Shown: one piece after another, positions 55,291-63,931 of the stretch | Position numbering within the stretch: the first letter of the stretch is position 1 | Layout: every line of letters begins with the position of its first letter | Assembly: GCA_902795135.1 (NCBI GenBank) | Contig: CADBJW010000007.1 | Location: 1-63,966, forward strand | Direction of reading: 5' to 3' | From: an uncultured Eubacteriales bacterium | GTDB lineage: Bacteria; Bacillota; Clostridia; Peptostreptococcales; Anaerovoracaceae | Length of the DNA: 63,966 nt | Notes under the pieces: model-generated | The model's database searches: none | What the model was told of the DNA's origin: nothing | What the model saw: the letters and a program-made list of their open reading frames with translations, nothing else | Translations under genes and position numbers: made by a program

Positions 55291-55833
55291 TTAGATCTGT
55301 TTCATGGCTTCTTGTGCTCCACGGTCAAAGGCAGCGACGTTTTTCGGATTGTTTTTGCCTTTCTTGCCGAAATAGTGCTCCATCCCTGCCCTGACATGAT
55401 CCACATCATAAAGATCGGAAGCCCCTGCCAGTGCTCCGAGCATGATGATATTCGTGCCGCGATGGTTATCCAGTTCGTTGGCAATATCCGTTGCCGGCAC
55501 CTTAATGACTTTGATATCATCGCGATACTTCCGGTCTTTGCTTACGAGACTGCTGTTTACCAAAAGCACTCCGCCCGGCTTCAATCGTTCTTCAAAGGTG
55601 TCGATTGCTGATTCGCTCATGGTAAGCAGGATATCCGGTTCCAGACAGTATGGACTCTGCAGATCCTCTTCGCCGATCTTGACCTCGCAGTTAGCAGCTC
55701 CGCCTCTCATCTCAAATCCATAGGACGGATACCAGGAAACGTTCTTCCCGTCTTCCATGGCGATATCCGCCAGAACCATACCGGCTACCAGTACACCCTG
55801 ACCTCCGATTCCGGAACAAATAATTTCTATCAT
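55291..55833 (-). CDS. 2-oxoacid:ferredoxin oxidoreductase, gamma subunit
   Basis: This 180-residue protein has the gamma-subunit pattern: ICSGIGGQGVLVAGMVLADI, YPSYGFEMRGGAANCEVKIG and LVNSSLVSKDR. It provides the domain that binds CoA and completes the alpha-beta-gamma-delta complex. Its ATG shares one base with the beta-subunit stop (TAATG), which indicates translational coupling. Confidence 0.93.
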   Translation of the reverse strand: MIEIICSGIGGQGVLVAGMVLADIAMEDGKNVSWYPSYGFEMRGGAANCEVKIGEEDLQSPYCLEPDILLTMSESAIDTFEERLKPGGVLLVNSSLVSKDRKYRDDIKVIKVPATDIANELDNHRGTNIIMLGALAGASDLYDVDHVRAGMEHYFGKKGKNNPKNVAAFDRGAQEAMKQI

Positions 55834-56573
55834 TACTCATTACCTCCCTTATCGATAAACTCTCCTAATGGGAGATATTTGCTCTGTGTCGTTTTAACAA
55901 ATTCACATGCGTCGATTTCGGACATTTTCCAGTTGGTCGGACACATGCTCAGAACATCGATCAGGCAAAAGCCTTCGCCATTCATTTGCTTTTGCAATGC
56001 CTTCTTGATCATCTTCTTGGTCTTCTCTGTGTTGGCCGGCGTATTGACCGCGCCTCTAGCCAGATAAGCCATGTCCGTCTGACTCAAGATCTTTGTGATA
56101 TCCAGCATGCTCCCGTTCTTCTTCTCATCACGACCAAATGGTGAAGTTGCCGTTTTCATGCCCGGAAGAGTCGCCGGTGACATCTGTCCGCCGGTCATGC
56201 CAAAGACGCTGTTGTTGATGACGATGGCCAGAATATTGTCGTTTCGAATCGCACTGTAAAGAGTCGATTCAATGCCGATGCTGTAGGCGGAACCGTCACC
56301 AGGACGGGCGATAACCAGACAATCCGGTCTCGCATGCTTCAGGCCCGCTGCCGTAACAATGGTTCTGCCGTGTGCACCCATGACCGTATTGTACTTCATT
56401 GCAAACTGTCCGAACTGTCCGCAGGCAACGTCATCAACGGTTAAAATCTTATTGCTCACGCCCAGTTCCTGAACGGCTTCTGTAATGACACGGCAAATGA
56501 TTCCATGTCCGCATCCCGGACACCAGGAAGCCTGCTGTGTCATATCGATATCTTTAGGAATTGTAAAATTCAT
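55833..56573 (-). CDS. 2-oxoacid:ferredoxin oxidoreductase, beta subunit (TPP-binding)
   Basis: This 246-residue protein carries ASWCPGCGHGIICRVI (iron-sulfur ligand region), the thiamine diphosphate motif GDGSAYSIGIES...NN (closing at IVINNSVFGMTGGQ) and SPFGRDEKK. It holds the catalytic thiamine diphosphate. The start at 56573 follows AAGGAGG; a longer frame adds three residues. It lies between the alpha and gamma subunits. Confidence 0.94.
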   Translation of the reverse strand: MNFTIPKDIDMTQQASWCPGCGHGIICRVITEAVQELGVSNKILTVDDVACGQFGQFAMKYNTVMGAHGRTIVTAAGLKHARPDCLVIARPGDGSAYSIGIESTLYSAIRNDNILAIVINNSVFGMTGGQMSPATLPGMKTATSPFGRDEKKNGSMLDITKILSQTDMAYLARGAVNTPANTEKTKKMIKKALQKQMNGEGFCLIDVLSMCPTNWKMSEIDACEFVKTTQSKYLPLGEFIDKGGNE

Positions 56574-56586
56574 CTGCAGCACCTCC

Positions 56587-57648
56587 TTAATATCTGCCTA
56601 ACATGTCACGAACGATTTCAACGATTTTGATTTCGCTCGTATTATCCCAATATTCACCGTAGAATTCCACCGGAAGCCGGTTGCCGGTCGCCAGGATCAC
56701 GTCATCCTTCATCTGTCCCAGAATGTTTCGTTCCACATCGAGAATCGCCTTGACCTGGTCGCCCAGTTCATCAAAGGCTTTCTTCGGGAACGGCCAGAGA
56801 GTGATCGGTCGAATCAGACCCAACTTAATGCCCTCTTTCCGTGCGCGGGCAATGGCGGATTTCGCTACTCTGGCACTGGTTCCGTAAGCGACCATTACGA
56901 TTTCGGCGTCTTCCGTCTGCACGGATTCCCAACGCTGTTCTTCTGCTTCCATCTGATTGTATTTTTCCAGGCAGTAAGCCGGATACTTGCGTCCTCCGTC
57001 TTCCCAGTCCCAATAACGGTTCCAGATGGCTCTTTGCGGTTCGCCTTCTTCACGCGGTTTCAGCGCCCAATCGTAGGTGTCGACATCGTGCTCCTTCATC
57101 TCCGGAAGTTCTACCGGTTCAATCATCTGTCCGATGGTAGCATCCGTTGCAATCAGCACCGGATGACGATATTTTTCTGCCAGATCAAAAGCGCCATACG
57201 CCAGATCCACACTTTCCTGTACGCTTTCCGGAGCTAAAACGATGGTCCGGTAGTCGCCGTGACCGCCGCCTCTTGTCAGCTGCCAGTAGTCGCCCTGTCC
57301 CATGAAGATATCACCCAGGGCGCATCCGATACGCTGTACATCGACGATGACCGCCGGCAGGTCACTGCCGCAAAGGTATGAGATACCTTCCTGTTTCAGT
57401 GAGAATCCAGGACCTGCTGTGGTTGTCAGTGCACGCATCCCTCCAGCGGCTGCTCCCAGCAGCATATTGACGCCGGCCAGTTCCGACTCCGTCTGCACAC
57501 AATCACCGCCTACTTCATCCATTCGCCAGCAGAGATATTCCAAAATCTCTGTCTGCGGTGTAATGGGATATCCGCTAAAAAATCTGCATCCGGCACGAAG
57601 GCAGGATTCAGCCAGGGCCTCGTTGCCCTTCATTAATACTTTTGCCAT
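56587..57648 (-). CDS. 2-oxoacid:ferredoxin oxidoreductase, alpha subunit (VorB/KorA type)
   Basis: This 353-residue protein follows the VorB/KorA pattern: MKGNEALAESCLRAGCRFFS, YPITPQTEILEYL, TESELAGVNMLLGAAAGGMR, TTAGPGFSLKQEGISYL, QGDYWQLTRGGGHGDYR and VYLAP-like TIVLAPESVQESVDLAYGAF. It is the pyrimidine-domain subunit that shapes substrate choice. It looks closest to VorB (branched-chain 2-oxoacids), though 2-oxoglutarate or aryl-oxoacids remain possible. GGCAGAG precedes the ATG. Confidence 0.92.
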   Translation of the reverse strand: MAKVLMKGNEALAESCLRAGCRFFSGYPITPQTEILEYLCWRMDEVGGDCVQTESELAGVNMLLGAAAGGMRALTTTAGPGFSLKQEGISYLCGSDLPAVIVDVQRIGCALGDIFMGQGDYWQLTRGGGHGDYRTIVLAPESVQESVDLAYGAFDLAEKYRHPVLIATDATIGQMIEPVELPEMKEHDVDTYDWALKPREEGEPQRAIWNRYWDWEDGGRKYPAYCLEKYNQMEAEEQRWESVQTEDAEIVMVAYGTSARVAKSAIARARKEGIKLGLIRPITLWPFPKKAFDELGDQVKAILDVERNILGQMKDDVILATGNRLPVEFYGEYWDNTSEIKIVEIVRDMLGRY

Positions 57649-57661
57649 TTTCTCTGCCTCC

Positions 57662-57865
57662 TTAATCTGTTATTTCGATGCAATAGTCCGGACACATTTT
57701 ATAGCATGCGCCGCAACCTATACACTCTTTTGATTCATCGATCTGTACAATTTCAAAACCCTTTGCCCCCAGTTCCGTCGACGGAATCAGCACTCCTTTC
57801 GGGCAAACGCTGGTGCAGAGAAAACACCCCTTGCACCGGGTTTTATCTACATTGACCTTACTCAT
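57662..57865 (-). CDS. 2x[4Fe-4S] ferredoxin, delta subunit of the oxidoreductase
   Basis: This 67-residue protein has two CxxCxxCxxxCP clusters: CKGCFLCTSVCP (C11, C14, C17, C21) and CIGCGACYKMCP (C48, C51, C54, C58). It passes electrons from the oxoacid oxidoreductase to soluble ferredoxin. TAGGAGG precedes the ATG and the alpha subunit follows after 13 bp. Confidence 0.95.
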   Translation of the reverse strand: MSKVNVDKTRCKGCFLCTSVCPKGVLIPSTELGAKGFEIVQIDESKECIGCGACYKMCPDYCIEITD

Positions 57866-57874
57866 CTTTGCCTC

Positions 57875-59299
57875 CTAATTTTTCTTTGCTTCCATATCTC
57901 TCAAAAGATAAGTCTTTACAGATGGTATCATGGCCCCAAATCCGTAAACCAGACCCGCAACAAGACAGGACAATCCGGTTCCTGTGGTGAAGTTAAAGAT
58001 CTCCATTCTTGCAACGGCATTGATTGGATCATAAACCAGGAAATATGCTACTGTGCCTGCAAGCAACGCCACATATCCCAGCACATTGAAGCCCTTTGTA
58101 TAATAATACGCGTTTTTCGCTTCCTGTTCAAACATATCTCTGATTGAAATCCTTTGTTTTCTGATCAGGAAGTAATCAACCAGGATGATAATGACGGTCG
58201 GTCCGCCGATAAATCCAATGACCGAAAGGAATACGCTGTAATAATTCATAACGACGCCGGTGAAGTTGAGGAACAGAACCCAAATGGACCAGGCAATCAG
58301 AATCTTGCGGTAGCTCCAGTTCGGGAGCACGGCTTTTGTACTAACGGAAAGACTGTACATTGCAACTGCCATGATGGAAATATTGGAGCAGATCAGACAA
58401 ATCATAGACAGAATCGCAAGGCCACCGCCCATTTCGCTGAACCAGATGGACGGGTCGTTGGAGTATACGCCGGTCATATCGGAAACCGCCAGAGCACCAA
58501 AGGCGCCAACGCAGGCAATGAGAGCGTATACAACGCCGAATCCTGTCATGAAGCCCCAATAGCTTCCCCGCTCGGTCTTACCAAGACGAGGGATAACACC
58601 GATAACCGTATACCAGGCACATACAAAGGCCAGGTTCCACTCTGTGGCTACCATATAGTTTTCTCTGAAGTTATCGCTGATCGGAGCAACGGCTTCCATG
58701 CTCATCAGTTCGCTCCAGGAATAGTTCTTGAATACGAAGACAAACAGTACGATGCAGGCAATGATAATGCCAGGGATTACAATATAGGATACCTTGGTGA
58801 TAACATTTGGCCCCATGAGAGCGATGATAAATCCTACGATGACGCAGGTTGCTCCCAGCCAAGGAATCCAGCTATCCGGCAAAACGTTGCCCGTCGCAAT
58901 GGTATAAAGGGCACTGATGGATGTTCCGTGGATTCCAGTCAGGATCGCTTCCCATCCCCAGGTAGCAAAGATCGCAACGAACCAGATGACCACAATGCCT
59001 TTGTATCCGAAGCAGGCCCGTTGATAGATCCAGGTATCGATTCCCTCACGGGCTGGAATGATAACAGCCAGCAAATAGATAATACTAAATAGAACGATCA
59101 CACCTAACGTGTTGGTAAGTGCGGCTTTCAGTCCGATGACCGAAATAATAGCGCCACCTTGTGTAAAACACCATGGTGCCATTGAATAAACGATTGTTAC
59201 AGCAGCAATAGCCCAAAATCCATGGGTTCTTTCCCTGCTGATCATAGGAATGATCCCAAATACAGCTTCTTGATTTGCGCTTTGTTCATTTTTATTCAT
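57875..59299 (-). CDS. NCS1-family permease (nucleobase/hydantoin/allantoin type)
   Basis: This 474-residue membrane protein has about twelve hydrophobic segments and the NCS1 pattern: GFWAIAAVTIVYSMAPWCFT, IYQRACFGYKGIVVIWFVAI, GPNVITKVSYIVIPG and FIGGPTVIIILVDYFLIRKQ. Known members carry cytosine, uracil, allantoin, thiamine or 5-substituted hydantoins with sodium or protons. Placement between a nitrilase-type hydrolase and an oxoacid oxidoreductase favours a nitrogenous catabolic substrate. GGAGG precedes the ATG; a 59-residue membrane protein gene lies 21 bp upstream. Confidence 0.9.
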   Translation of the reverse strand: MNKNEQSANQEAVFGIIPMISRERTHGFWAIAAVTIVYSMAPWCFTQGGAIISVIGLKAALTNTLGVIVLFSIIYLLAVIIPAREGIDTWIYQRACFGYKGIVVIWFVAIFATWGWEAILTGIHGTSISALYTIATGNVLPDSWIPWLGATCVIVGFIIALMGPNVITKVSYIVIPGIIIACIVLFVFVFKNYSWSELMSMEAVAPISDNFRENYMVATEWNLAFVCAWYTVIGVIPRLGKTERGSYWGFMTGFGVVYALIACVGAFGALAVSDMTGVYSNDPSIWFSEMGGGLAILSMICLICSNISIMAVAMYSLSVSTKAVLPNWSYRKILIAWSIWVLFLNFTGVVMNYYSVFLSVIGFIGGPTVIIILVDYFLIRKQRISIRDMFEQEAKNAYYYTKGFNVLGYVALLAGTVAYFLVYDPINAVARMEIFNFTTGTGLSCLVAGLVYGFGAMIPSVKTYLLRDMEAKKN

Positions 59300-59320
59300 T
59301 GATCCGACCTCCTTTCCTCA

Positions 59321-59500
59321 CTACACAACACCAACGATAATAATAACGACACAAATAGCAGCCGTGACTACCATACCCAGATAGTCTGCCTTTGTTAGCC
59401 GCGGAATGTATTCATATCCCGGTGATTCGATTTCTTCGATTCTCGCTTCAAGTTCTTCGTTAAGAAGTTCCTTGAAGGATTTGTTTTGTTCACTTTGCAT
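59321..59500 (-). CDS. Small single-span membrane protein next to the NCS1 permease
   Basis: This 59-residue protein starts MQSEQNKSFKELLNEELEAR, has a glutamate-rich N-terminal helix, a short PGYEYIPRLTKADYLG segment and one C-terminal membrane span (GMVVTAAICVVIIIVGVV) that ends at the stop codon. AAGGAGG lies 8 nt before the ATG, so it is very likely translated. No family is recognised. Its place directly before the permease gene suggests an accessory subunit, like the 60-residue protein ahead of the SSS symporter at 6461. Confidence 0.82.
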   Translation of the reverse strand: MQSEQNKSFKELLNEELEARIEEIESPGYEYIPRLTKADYLGMVVTAAICVVIIIVGVV

Positions 59501-59534
59501 TGATACTCCTCCTTGAAAGTCGGTTTTATAATGA

Positions 59535-60365
59535 TCACTCGTTTGTGATTTCGCCGTAGGTTTTAGGATTCCGATCCTTTAACAACACATAATATCCTTC
59601 TCTAAGTTCCGGAAGTACGGACAGATCCACCGTTGCCGTGATGATTTCCTCACCGTCGCCTGCTTCAGCAAGGGGTCTTCCCAATGGGCCTGAAATCTTG
59701 CTTCTTCCGAAGAAGGACAGCTCACGGTCTGTGCCAACATGATTGCAGGACGCCAGGTAGAGAACGTTGTCAAAGGATCTGGCTGTATTAACGATTTCCC
59801 AATCTCCTTCGTTCGGTTCTGTTTCCCAGGCCGCCGGTGCGGCAATGATTTCGGCACCTTTTAAGGCCAGTATTCTTGCCACTTCTGGATATGCCATATC
59901 CCAACAGATCAAGAGTCCGATTTTGCCGATCGATGTGTCAAAGACTTTGTATTCCGTTCCCTTTTCAAAATACTTTGTCTCCGCTCCGTCTACCAGATGT
60001 GATTTACGGTAACACCCAAGTGGCGTTCCCTGATCATCGATCAATGCTGCGGAATTGTAGACGACCGGTTTGCCGTCTTTTTCTGCTTTTTCGACAAAAC
60101 CAAACACAATATGGACCTTATGTTTTTTTGCCTGTTCGCTGATTGCTTTTATGCTTTCGCCACCCGGAAACGGCTCCGACAGTTCTTCATACAGTTCGCT
60201 GCACTCGTAACCCGTCACCGCTAATTCCGGGAAAATGACAAGATCCACGTCTTTATCAGAAACGGCATTCTCAAGCATCGCGACCATTTTTTCTAAATTC
60301 TCCTGCTTTGTTCCCAAACCCGATTGCATCTGACAACATGCAATCTTAACGTCTCTTTTGCTCAT
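59535..60365 (-). CDS. Nitrilase-superfamily carbon-nitrogen hydrolase
   Basis: This 276-residue enzyme has the E-K-C catalytic triad: Glu47 in DLVIFPELAVTGY, Lys121 in CYRKSHLVDG and Cys154 in LLICWDMAYPE. The superfamily cleaves amides, N-carbamoyl groups and nitriles. Omega-amidase, beta-ureidopropionase or N-carbamoyl-amino-acid hydrolase are the likely subtypes. The start at 60365 follows GGAGG; a longer frame adds 32 residues of leader. It is the second gene of the catabolic operon. Confidence 0.92.
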   Translation of the reverse strand: MSKRDVKIACCQMQSGLGTKQENLEKMVAMLENAVSDKDVDLVIFPELAVTGYECSELYEELSEPFPGGESIKAISEQAKKHKVHIVFGFVEKAEKDGKPVVYNSAALIDDQGTPLGCYRKSHLVDGAETKYFEKGTEYKVFDTSIGKIGLLICWDMAYPEVARILALKGAEIIAAPAAWETEPNEGDWEIVNTARSFDNVLYLASCNHVGTDRELSFFGRSKISGPLGRPLAEAGDGEEIITATVDLSVLPELREGYYVLLKDRNPKTYGEITNE

Positions 60366-60465
60366 GGGATCCTCCTTTACAACATAATACTTTCCCATTA
60401 TAACCCTCTTTATCGCATTAAAGCAATAGCTGATGTGCATTGTAATAGTATATTTCCACATAAAA

Positions 60466-60515
60466 GGGACGGAACTTCCGACATCAGCGTGTCAAAAGAC
60501 CGTCCCCCTTGGCAC
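60466..60515. repeat. Fourth hairpin of the GTGTCAA family, with CCGTCCC core
   Basis: GTGTCAA (60489-60495) pairs with TTGGCAC (60509-60515). The interior AGACCGTCCCCC contains CCGTCCC (60500-60506), whose inverted copy GGGACGG lies at 60466-60472. It lies between the nitrilase gene and the SSS gene of the operon and could influence mRNA stability there. Confidence 0.7.
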
Positions 60516-60535
60516 TATTTCATTTATGGTTGCAC

Positions 60536-62005
60536 TTATTTTTCCATAGCCATTGCTGATTTTCTTTTCTTGACTTCCTGTTTTACTCCATCTACATAAA
60601 CCGTTCCGTCTTCCAGGATGTTGACTTCATGCTTGTTTCGATCAATAGCCGTTACGATAAAGAATATGACCGCGCTTACCAAAATACCAAACATGATTGG
60701 GGTTGTTGCTGTCAACCCGTCTTTGACCAGGAATATAACTACGGTAACAAAGCTGCCAAGCAGTGACAAGAGCCCTGCTTTTGCGCTGACCTTCTTGAGC
60801 AGGAAGGCGAATACCAGCGGTACGAAAATACATCCGGAAATGAACGCGTATGCCACGTCCAAAGCAACCAATACGCTCTGGATCCAAAGAGCACAGACGA
60901 TCGCCAGAAGACCTACGATAACCGCAATGACCCTTGTGATCATAATCCCCTGCTTTTCTGAGAGATCCGGTTTCCCATTCTTAATGAGGTCGTTAAAGGC
61001 TACCGTGGCGGTACCCATGATTTCGCTGGATGCGGTTGACATGACCGCTGCCATAGCGGCTGCCATGATGACGCCTCTGACTCCAATCGGTGTGAAGCTG
61101 GTTGTTGCTGTTGCAAAAGCAAGATCCGGATTTTCCAGATTCGGCATTACGATGACGAGACAAATGCCGATGATGATAAGGGCTACTGTATAAAGGAAAA
61201 TATAAAGAGCTGCCAACGCTGTACCGCGTCTTGCTGTCTTAGGATTTTTCGCTGTAAATGCACGCTGCCAGATATCCTGACCTACCAGGAACCCCGGTGT
61301 ATACAGCAAGATGTATGCAACGATCTTAGCACCACCAAGGCTCGTAATATCCAAATGCGTTGCCGGTGCCTGTTCGATGAATGCGCCGAAACCGCCAACG
61401 CCGTAGATTGCCAGAATCGGACAGAGAATGATGACGCCGGCCGTCATAATCAGGAACTGGAAGATGTCTGTATAGGTAACCGCCCACATACCGCCGATAA
61501 CGATATAAGCAAGAACAACCACACCGCCAATCAGCATGGAGACCTGCGTAGACCATCCGAACATAACATTCATGATCGTACCAACTGCGACGACTTGTAC
61601 AACGCCAACCATAAACATATAGATCATCATGACCAGAGCGCTGAGGACACGGGCATATGGACCATAAAATATACCAAAGCCTTCTGCCGCACTCAGGATT
61701 CTCATATCAGCCAGTTTCGTTCTCAGGAATAAGCTCATGAGGAAAATACTGACCGCACAGATACCGCCGAGCCAAATGGCACCGATACCGAAATTATAAG
61801 CCAGTGTTGAGCTTCCCATGGTCAGCGATCCACCAATGACGCATGCGGCCATTGCCGCGGTAAACCGCCAGATTCCAATATTTCGTCCAGCTACCATGAA
61901 GTCCTCCGTGGTCTTTGTCTTCTTAGCCGTCCAAATACCAACGCATACAAGAACAATCATGTAGCAAATAACAATAATTGTGTCGAAAGTAGTAAATTGT
62001 GTCAT
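60536..62005 (-). CDS. Sodium:solute symporter (SSS family), first gene of the catabolic operon
   Basis: This 489-residue transporter has about thirteen membrane segments and SSS landmarks: TTEDFMVAGRNIGIWRFTAA, MGSSTLAYNFGIGAIWLGG, YIVIGGMWAVTYTDIFQFLI and AAMAAVMSTASSEIMGTATV. Substrate unknown; the operon setting suggests an organic acid, amino acid or N-substituted derivative. GGGGAG precedes the ATG. Transcription comes from a perfect consensus promoter 44 bp upstream. Confidence 0.92.
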   Translation of the reverse strand: MTQFTTFDTIIVICYMIVLVCVGIWTAKKTKTTEDFMVAGRNIGIWRFTAAMAACVIGGSLTMGSSTLAYNFGIGAIWLGGICAVSIFLMSLFLRTKLADMRILSAAEGFGIFYGPYARVLSALVMMIYMFMVGVVQVVAVGTIMNVMFGWSTQVSMLIGGVVVLAYIVIGGMWAVTYTDIFQFLIMTAGVIILCPILAIYGVGGFGAFIEQAPATHLDITSLGGAKIVAYILLYTPGFLVGQDIWQRAFTAKNPKTARRGTALAALYIFLYTVALIIIGICLVIVMPNLENPDLAFATATTSFTPIGVRGVIMAAAMAAVMSTASSEIMGTATVAFNDLIKNGKPDLSEKQGIMITRVIAVIVGLLAIVCALWIQSVLVALDVAYAFISGCIFVPLVFAFLLKKVSAKAGLLSLLGSFVTVVIFLVKDGLTATTPIMFGILVSAVIFFIVTAIDRNKHEVNILEDGTVYVDGVKQEVKKRKSAMAMEK

Positions 62006-62048
62006 TTCTTCTCCCCTTAGTTCAAATTTTTATTCATTTATATCGATA

Positions 62049-62077
62049 ATTATACAAATGAAATAGTATAATGTCAA
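62049..62077 (-). promoter_or_regulatory. Consensus promoter of the catabolic operon
   Basis: TTGACA (62072-62077), exactly 17 nt, TATAAT (62049-62054) on the minus strand: both boxes and spacing are perfect. It should be strong unless repressed. It lies back to back with the relQ promoter. Confidence 0.88.
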
Positions 62078-62100
62078 CAACAAATCATAAAAATTTGTGA

Positions 62101-62106
62101 TATAAT
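62101..62106 (+). promoter_or_regulatory. Extended -10 box of relQ
   Basis: TATAAT preceded by TGA, 34 bp before the chosen relQ start. No good -35 box is present. Confidence 0.55.
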
Positions 62107-62139
62107 ATATTTACAAAAAACAAAAAAGGGATGATGAGA

Positions 62140-62877
62140 ATGAATATTCGTGATTATATCAAACAAAAAAAATCCGAAGTGATATCCGAACGCATCAGCA
62201 ATGCGAAGGTCCATGAGTTCCTGAAAAAGAATGAACGAACCCTTTCCACTCTTTTCACCTACTACGAGTGCGCCATGATGGAAGTGGAAACGAAATTCAA
62301 AGTCTTAAATCAGGAATACTCTCTGATTCACGATCGGAACCCAATTGAATCGATCAAAACCAGAATCAAAACCATTGACAGTCTTACGGAAAAAGTCGGA
62401 CGATACGGGATTCCTCTTACCTTAGAATCCATCGAAGAAAACATCAATGACATTGCCGGTGTCCGGGTCATCTGCTCCTTCCCGGACGATATATACACAT
62501 TGGCTGAATGCCTTTTGGAACAGGACGATGTAACACTCATTCAGAAAAAAGACTACATCCAAAACCCAAAGGCCAGCGGATACAGAAGTCTTCACCTTAT
62601 CATTTCCGTTCCGATTTTTCTGGAGCATAAAAAGCGGGACATGAAAGTTGAGGTGCAGTTCCGAACCATCGCCATGGACTTTTGGGCGAGTCTGGAACAC
62701 AATCTTCGCTACAAGAGAGATATCCCGGAAGAACTGACCGCGGAGCTGGCGGAAGAACTTTTGGAATGTGCCAACATCAGCGCCTCTTTGGATGTCCGCA
62801 TGCAGAACATCCGCAAACGTCTCTCCGAAGATACTTCTGAAATCGATGACCTGATCGATTCCGCACAGTGGCTCTAA
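62140..62877 (+). CDS. relQ: Small alarmone (p)ppGpp synthetase, RelQ/YjbM type
   Basis: This protein of about 245 residues has only a RelA/SpoT synthetase domain: a substrate-binding KTRIKTIDSLTEKVGR, DIAGVRVICSFPDDIY, the ASGYRSLHLIISVP loop and EVQFRTIAMDFWASLEHNLR. There is no hydrolase or regulatory domain. Such enzymes make (p)ppGpp from GTP or GDP under stress. The ATG at 62140 was chosen for the spacing from GGGATG; in-frame ATGs at 62131 and 62134 are possible. It shares a terminator with the convergent DUF5688 gene. Confidence 0.93.
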   Translation: MNIRDYIKQKKSEVISERISNAKVHEFLKKNERTLSTLFTYYECAMMEVETKFKVLNQEYSLIHDRNPIESIKTRIKTIDSLTEKVGRYGIPLTLESIEENINDIAGVRVICSFPDDIYTLAECLLEQDDVTLIQKKDYIQNPKASGYRSLHLIISVPIFLEHKKRDMKVEVQFRTIAMDFWASLEHNLRYKRDIPEELTAELAEELLECANISASLDVRMQNIRKRLSEDTSEIDDLIDSAQWL

Positions 62878-62883
62878 TACTAT

Positions 62884-62911
62884 AAGGCGGCTACCTATAG
62901 GAAGCCGCCTT
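62884..62911. terminator. Bidirectional terminator between relQ and the DUF5688 gene
   Basis: AAGGCGGCT (62884-62892) and AGCCGCCTT (62903-62911) pair perfectly around a 10-nt loop; T-rich sequence follows on the plus side. It begins 6 bp after relQ and overlaps the last codons and stop of the convergent gene. Confidence 0.8.
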
Positions 62912-63754
62912 TGATAATTTCCCGTCTTTCGCGTCGTACAAATAGATGGCATTGGATAAAATATCCTGCTGTCTTGTGAAATCCCGATTCCCTTCAGCCA
63001 GCATTGCAACCAGTGATTCCAGATCGGTCCCCTGCATAGGAACAGCGATAAATTCATGGACCGAACAGGGAATCACATACATCTGGGAAGTTTCAAGGCG
63101 CTCGGACAATTCCTCCATCAAATCCTCAAACATAATGGACACCGCTCCAAAGGTCTGGTATTTATTCGACACCATGAGTGCTTTTGCGCTGAGCTCATAG
63201 ATCTCCGGTTCAAAGATTTCTTTCGTGTTCTTCAAAGCCAGACTGTGCAGCTGTCTCATGTCCAGTCCCATCTCCTGCATGACAGCTTCATTGACGAGTA
63301 TCGTATTGATGCCCTCATCATTACATCGTATAACCACCCGGTATATCAACGACAAGTTCATCACCTGCCTGTGTGGAAGATTCTCTAACAGTTCTTCGTT
63401 CCGTTCCGTATTGATGATCTGCATCACGACTTTATTCCTATAGTCCTTAAAATCAAAATCCGCATCCGGAACATTCACCGGATTTCTCAAATGATTCATG
63501 AAGATATTCGCAATAAAGCGGAGGGTCTCATCCAAATCTTCCTCCTGGGCGAACAACTCGTACATATCTTCAAGATAAACCATCGGCGAAGCCGTATATG
63601 GATGGCGGTTGTCCGGCAAAAGCATAAGTGCGGTTTTTACTTCGTTCACTTTATTGACCGTTTCAATGGTCGGCTTATGGTCTTCATAAATTGGCGGCAT
63701 ATAGTCCATGATCCGTTCTGTAACGATTTGGTTAAATAATCCCTGATCCATCAT
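62891..63754 (-). CDS. DUF5688 family protein
   Basis: This 287-residue protein resembles the DUF5688 family, frequent in Clostridia: TALMLLPDNRHPYTASPMVY, LEDMYELFAQEEDLDETLRF and a C-terminal part with AIYLYDAKDGKL. Function is unknown; no signal peptide or catalytic motif is visible. AGGGGAC precedes the ATG. It has a TTGACA-type promoter and a shared terminator, so it is transcribed alone. Confidence 0.8.
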   Translation of the reverse strand: MMDQGLFNQIVTERIMDYMPPIYEDHKPTIETVNKVNEVKTALMLLPDNRHPYTASPMVYLEDMYELFAQEEDLDETLRFIANIFMNHLRNPVNVPDADFDFKDYRNKVVMQIINTERNEELLENLPHRQVMNLSLIYRVVIRCNDEGINTILVNEAVMQEMGLDMRQLHSLALKNTKEIFEPEIYELSAKALMVSNKYQTFGAVSIMFEDLMEELSERLETSQMYVIPCSVHEFIAVPMQGTDLESLVAMLAEGNRDFTRQQDILSNAIYLYDAKDGKLSKAASYR

Positions 63755-63812
63755 AATTGTCCCCTTTTCTCCTCTTTCGTTGTTGTTTTATGATTGGTAA
63801 TAATTTACATTT

Positions 63813-63840
63813 ATGATAACATTTTGTAATTCATTGTCAA
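63813..63840 (-). promoter_or_regulatory. Promoter of the DUF5688 gene
   Basis: TTGACA (63835-63840), 16 nt, TATCAT (63813-63818, five of six) on the minus strand, 58 bp before the start codon. Confidence 0.6.
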
Positions 63841-63867
63841 TAGAATTCACTAAAATGTAACGAAACA

Positions 63868-63900
63868 ACAAAAGAGAGCGGTTTCTAAAACCGCTCTCTT
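63868..63900 (-). terminator. Terminator of the gene at the right edge
   Basis: On the minus strand AAGAGAGCGGTTT (63888-63900) pairs perfectly with AAACCGCTCTCTT (63872-63884) around TAG, followed by TTGTTGTTTC. The 13-bp stem is the strongest in the window. Confidence 0.88.
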
Positions 63901-63931
63901 CAGACTGACAATTATTAGATGCTTAAATCAA

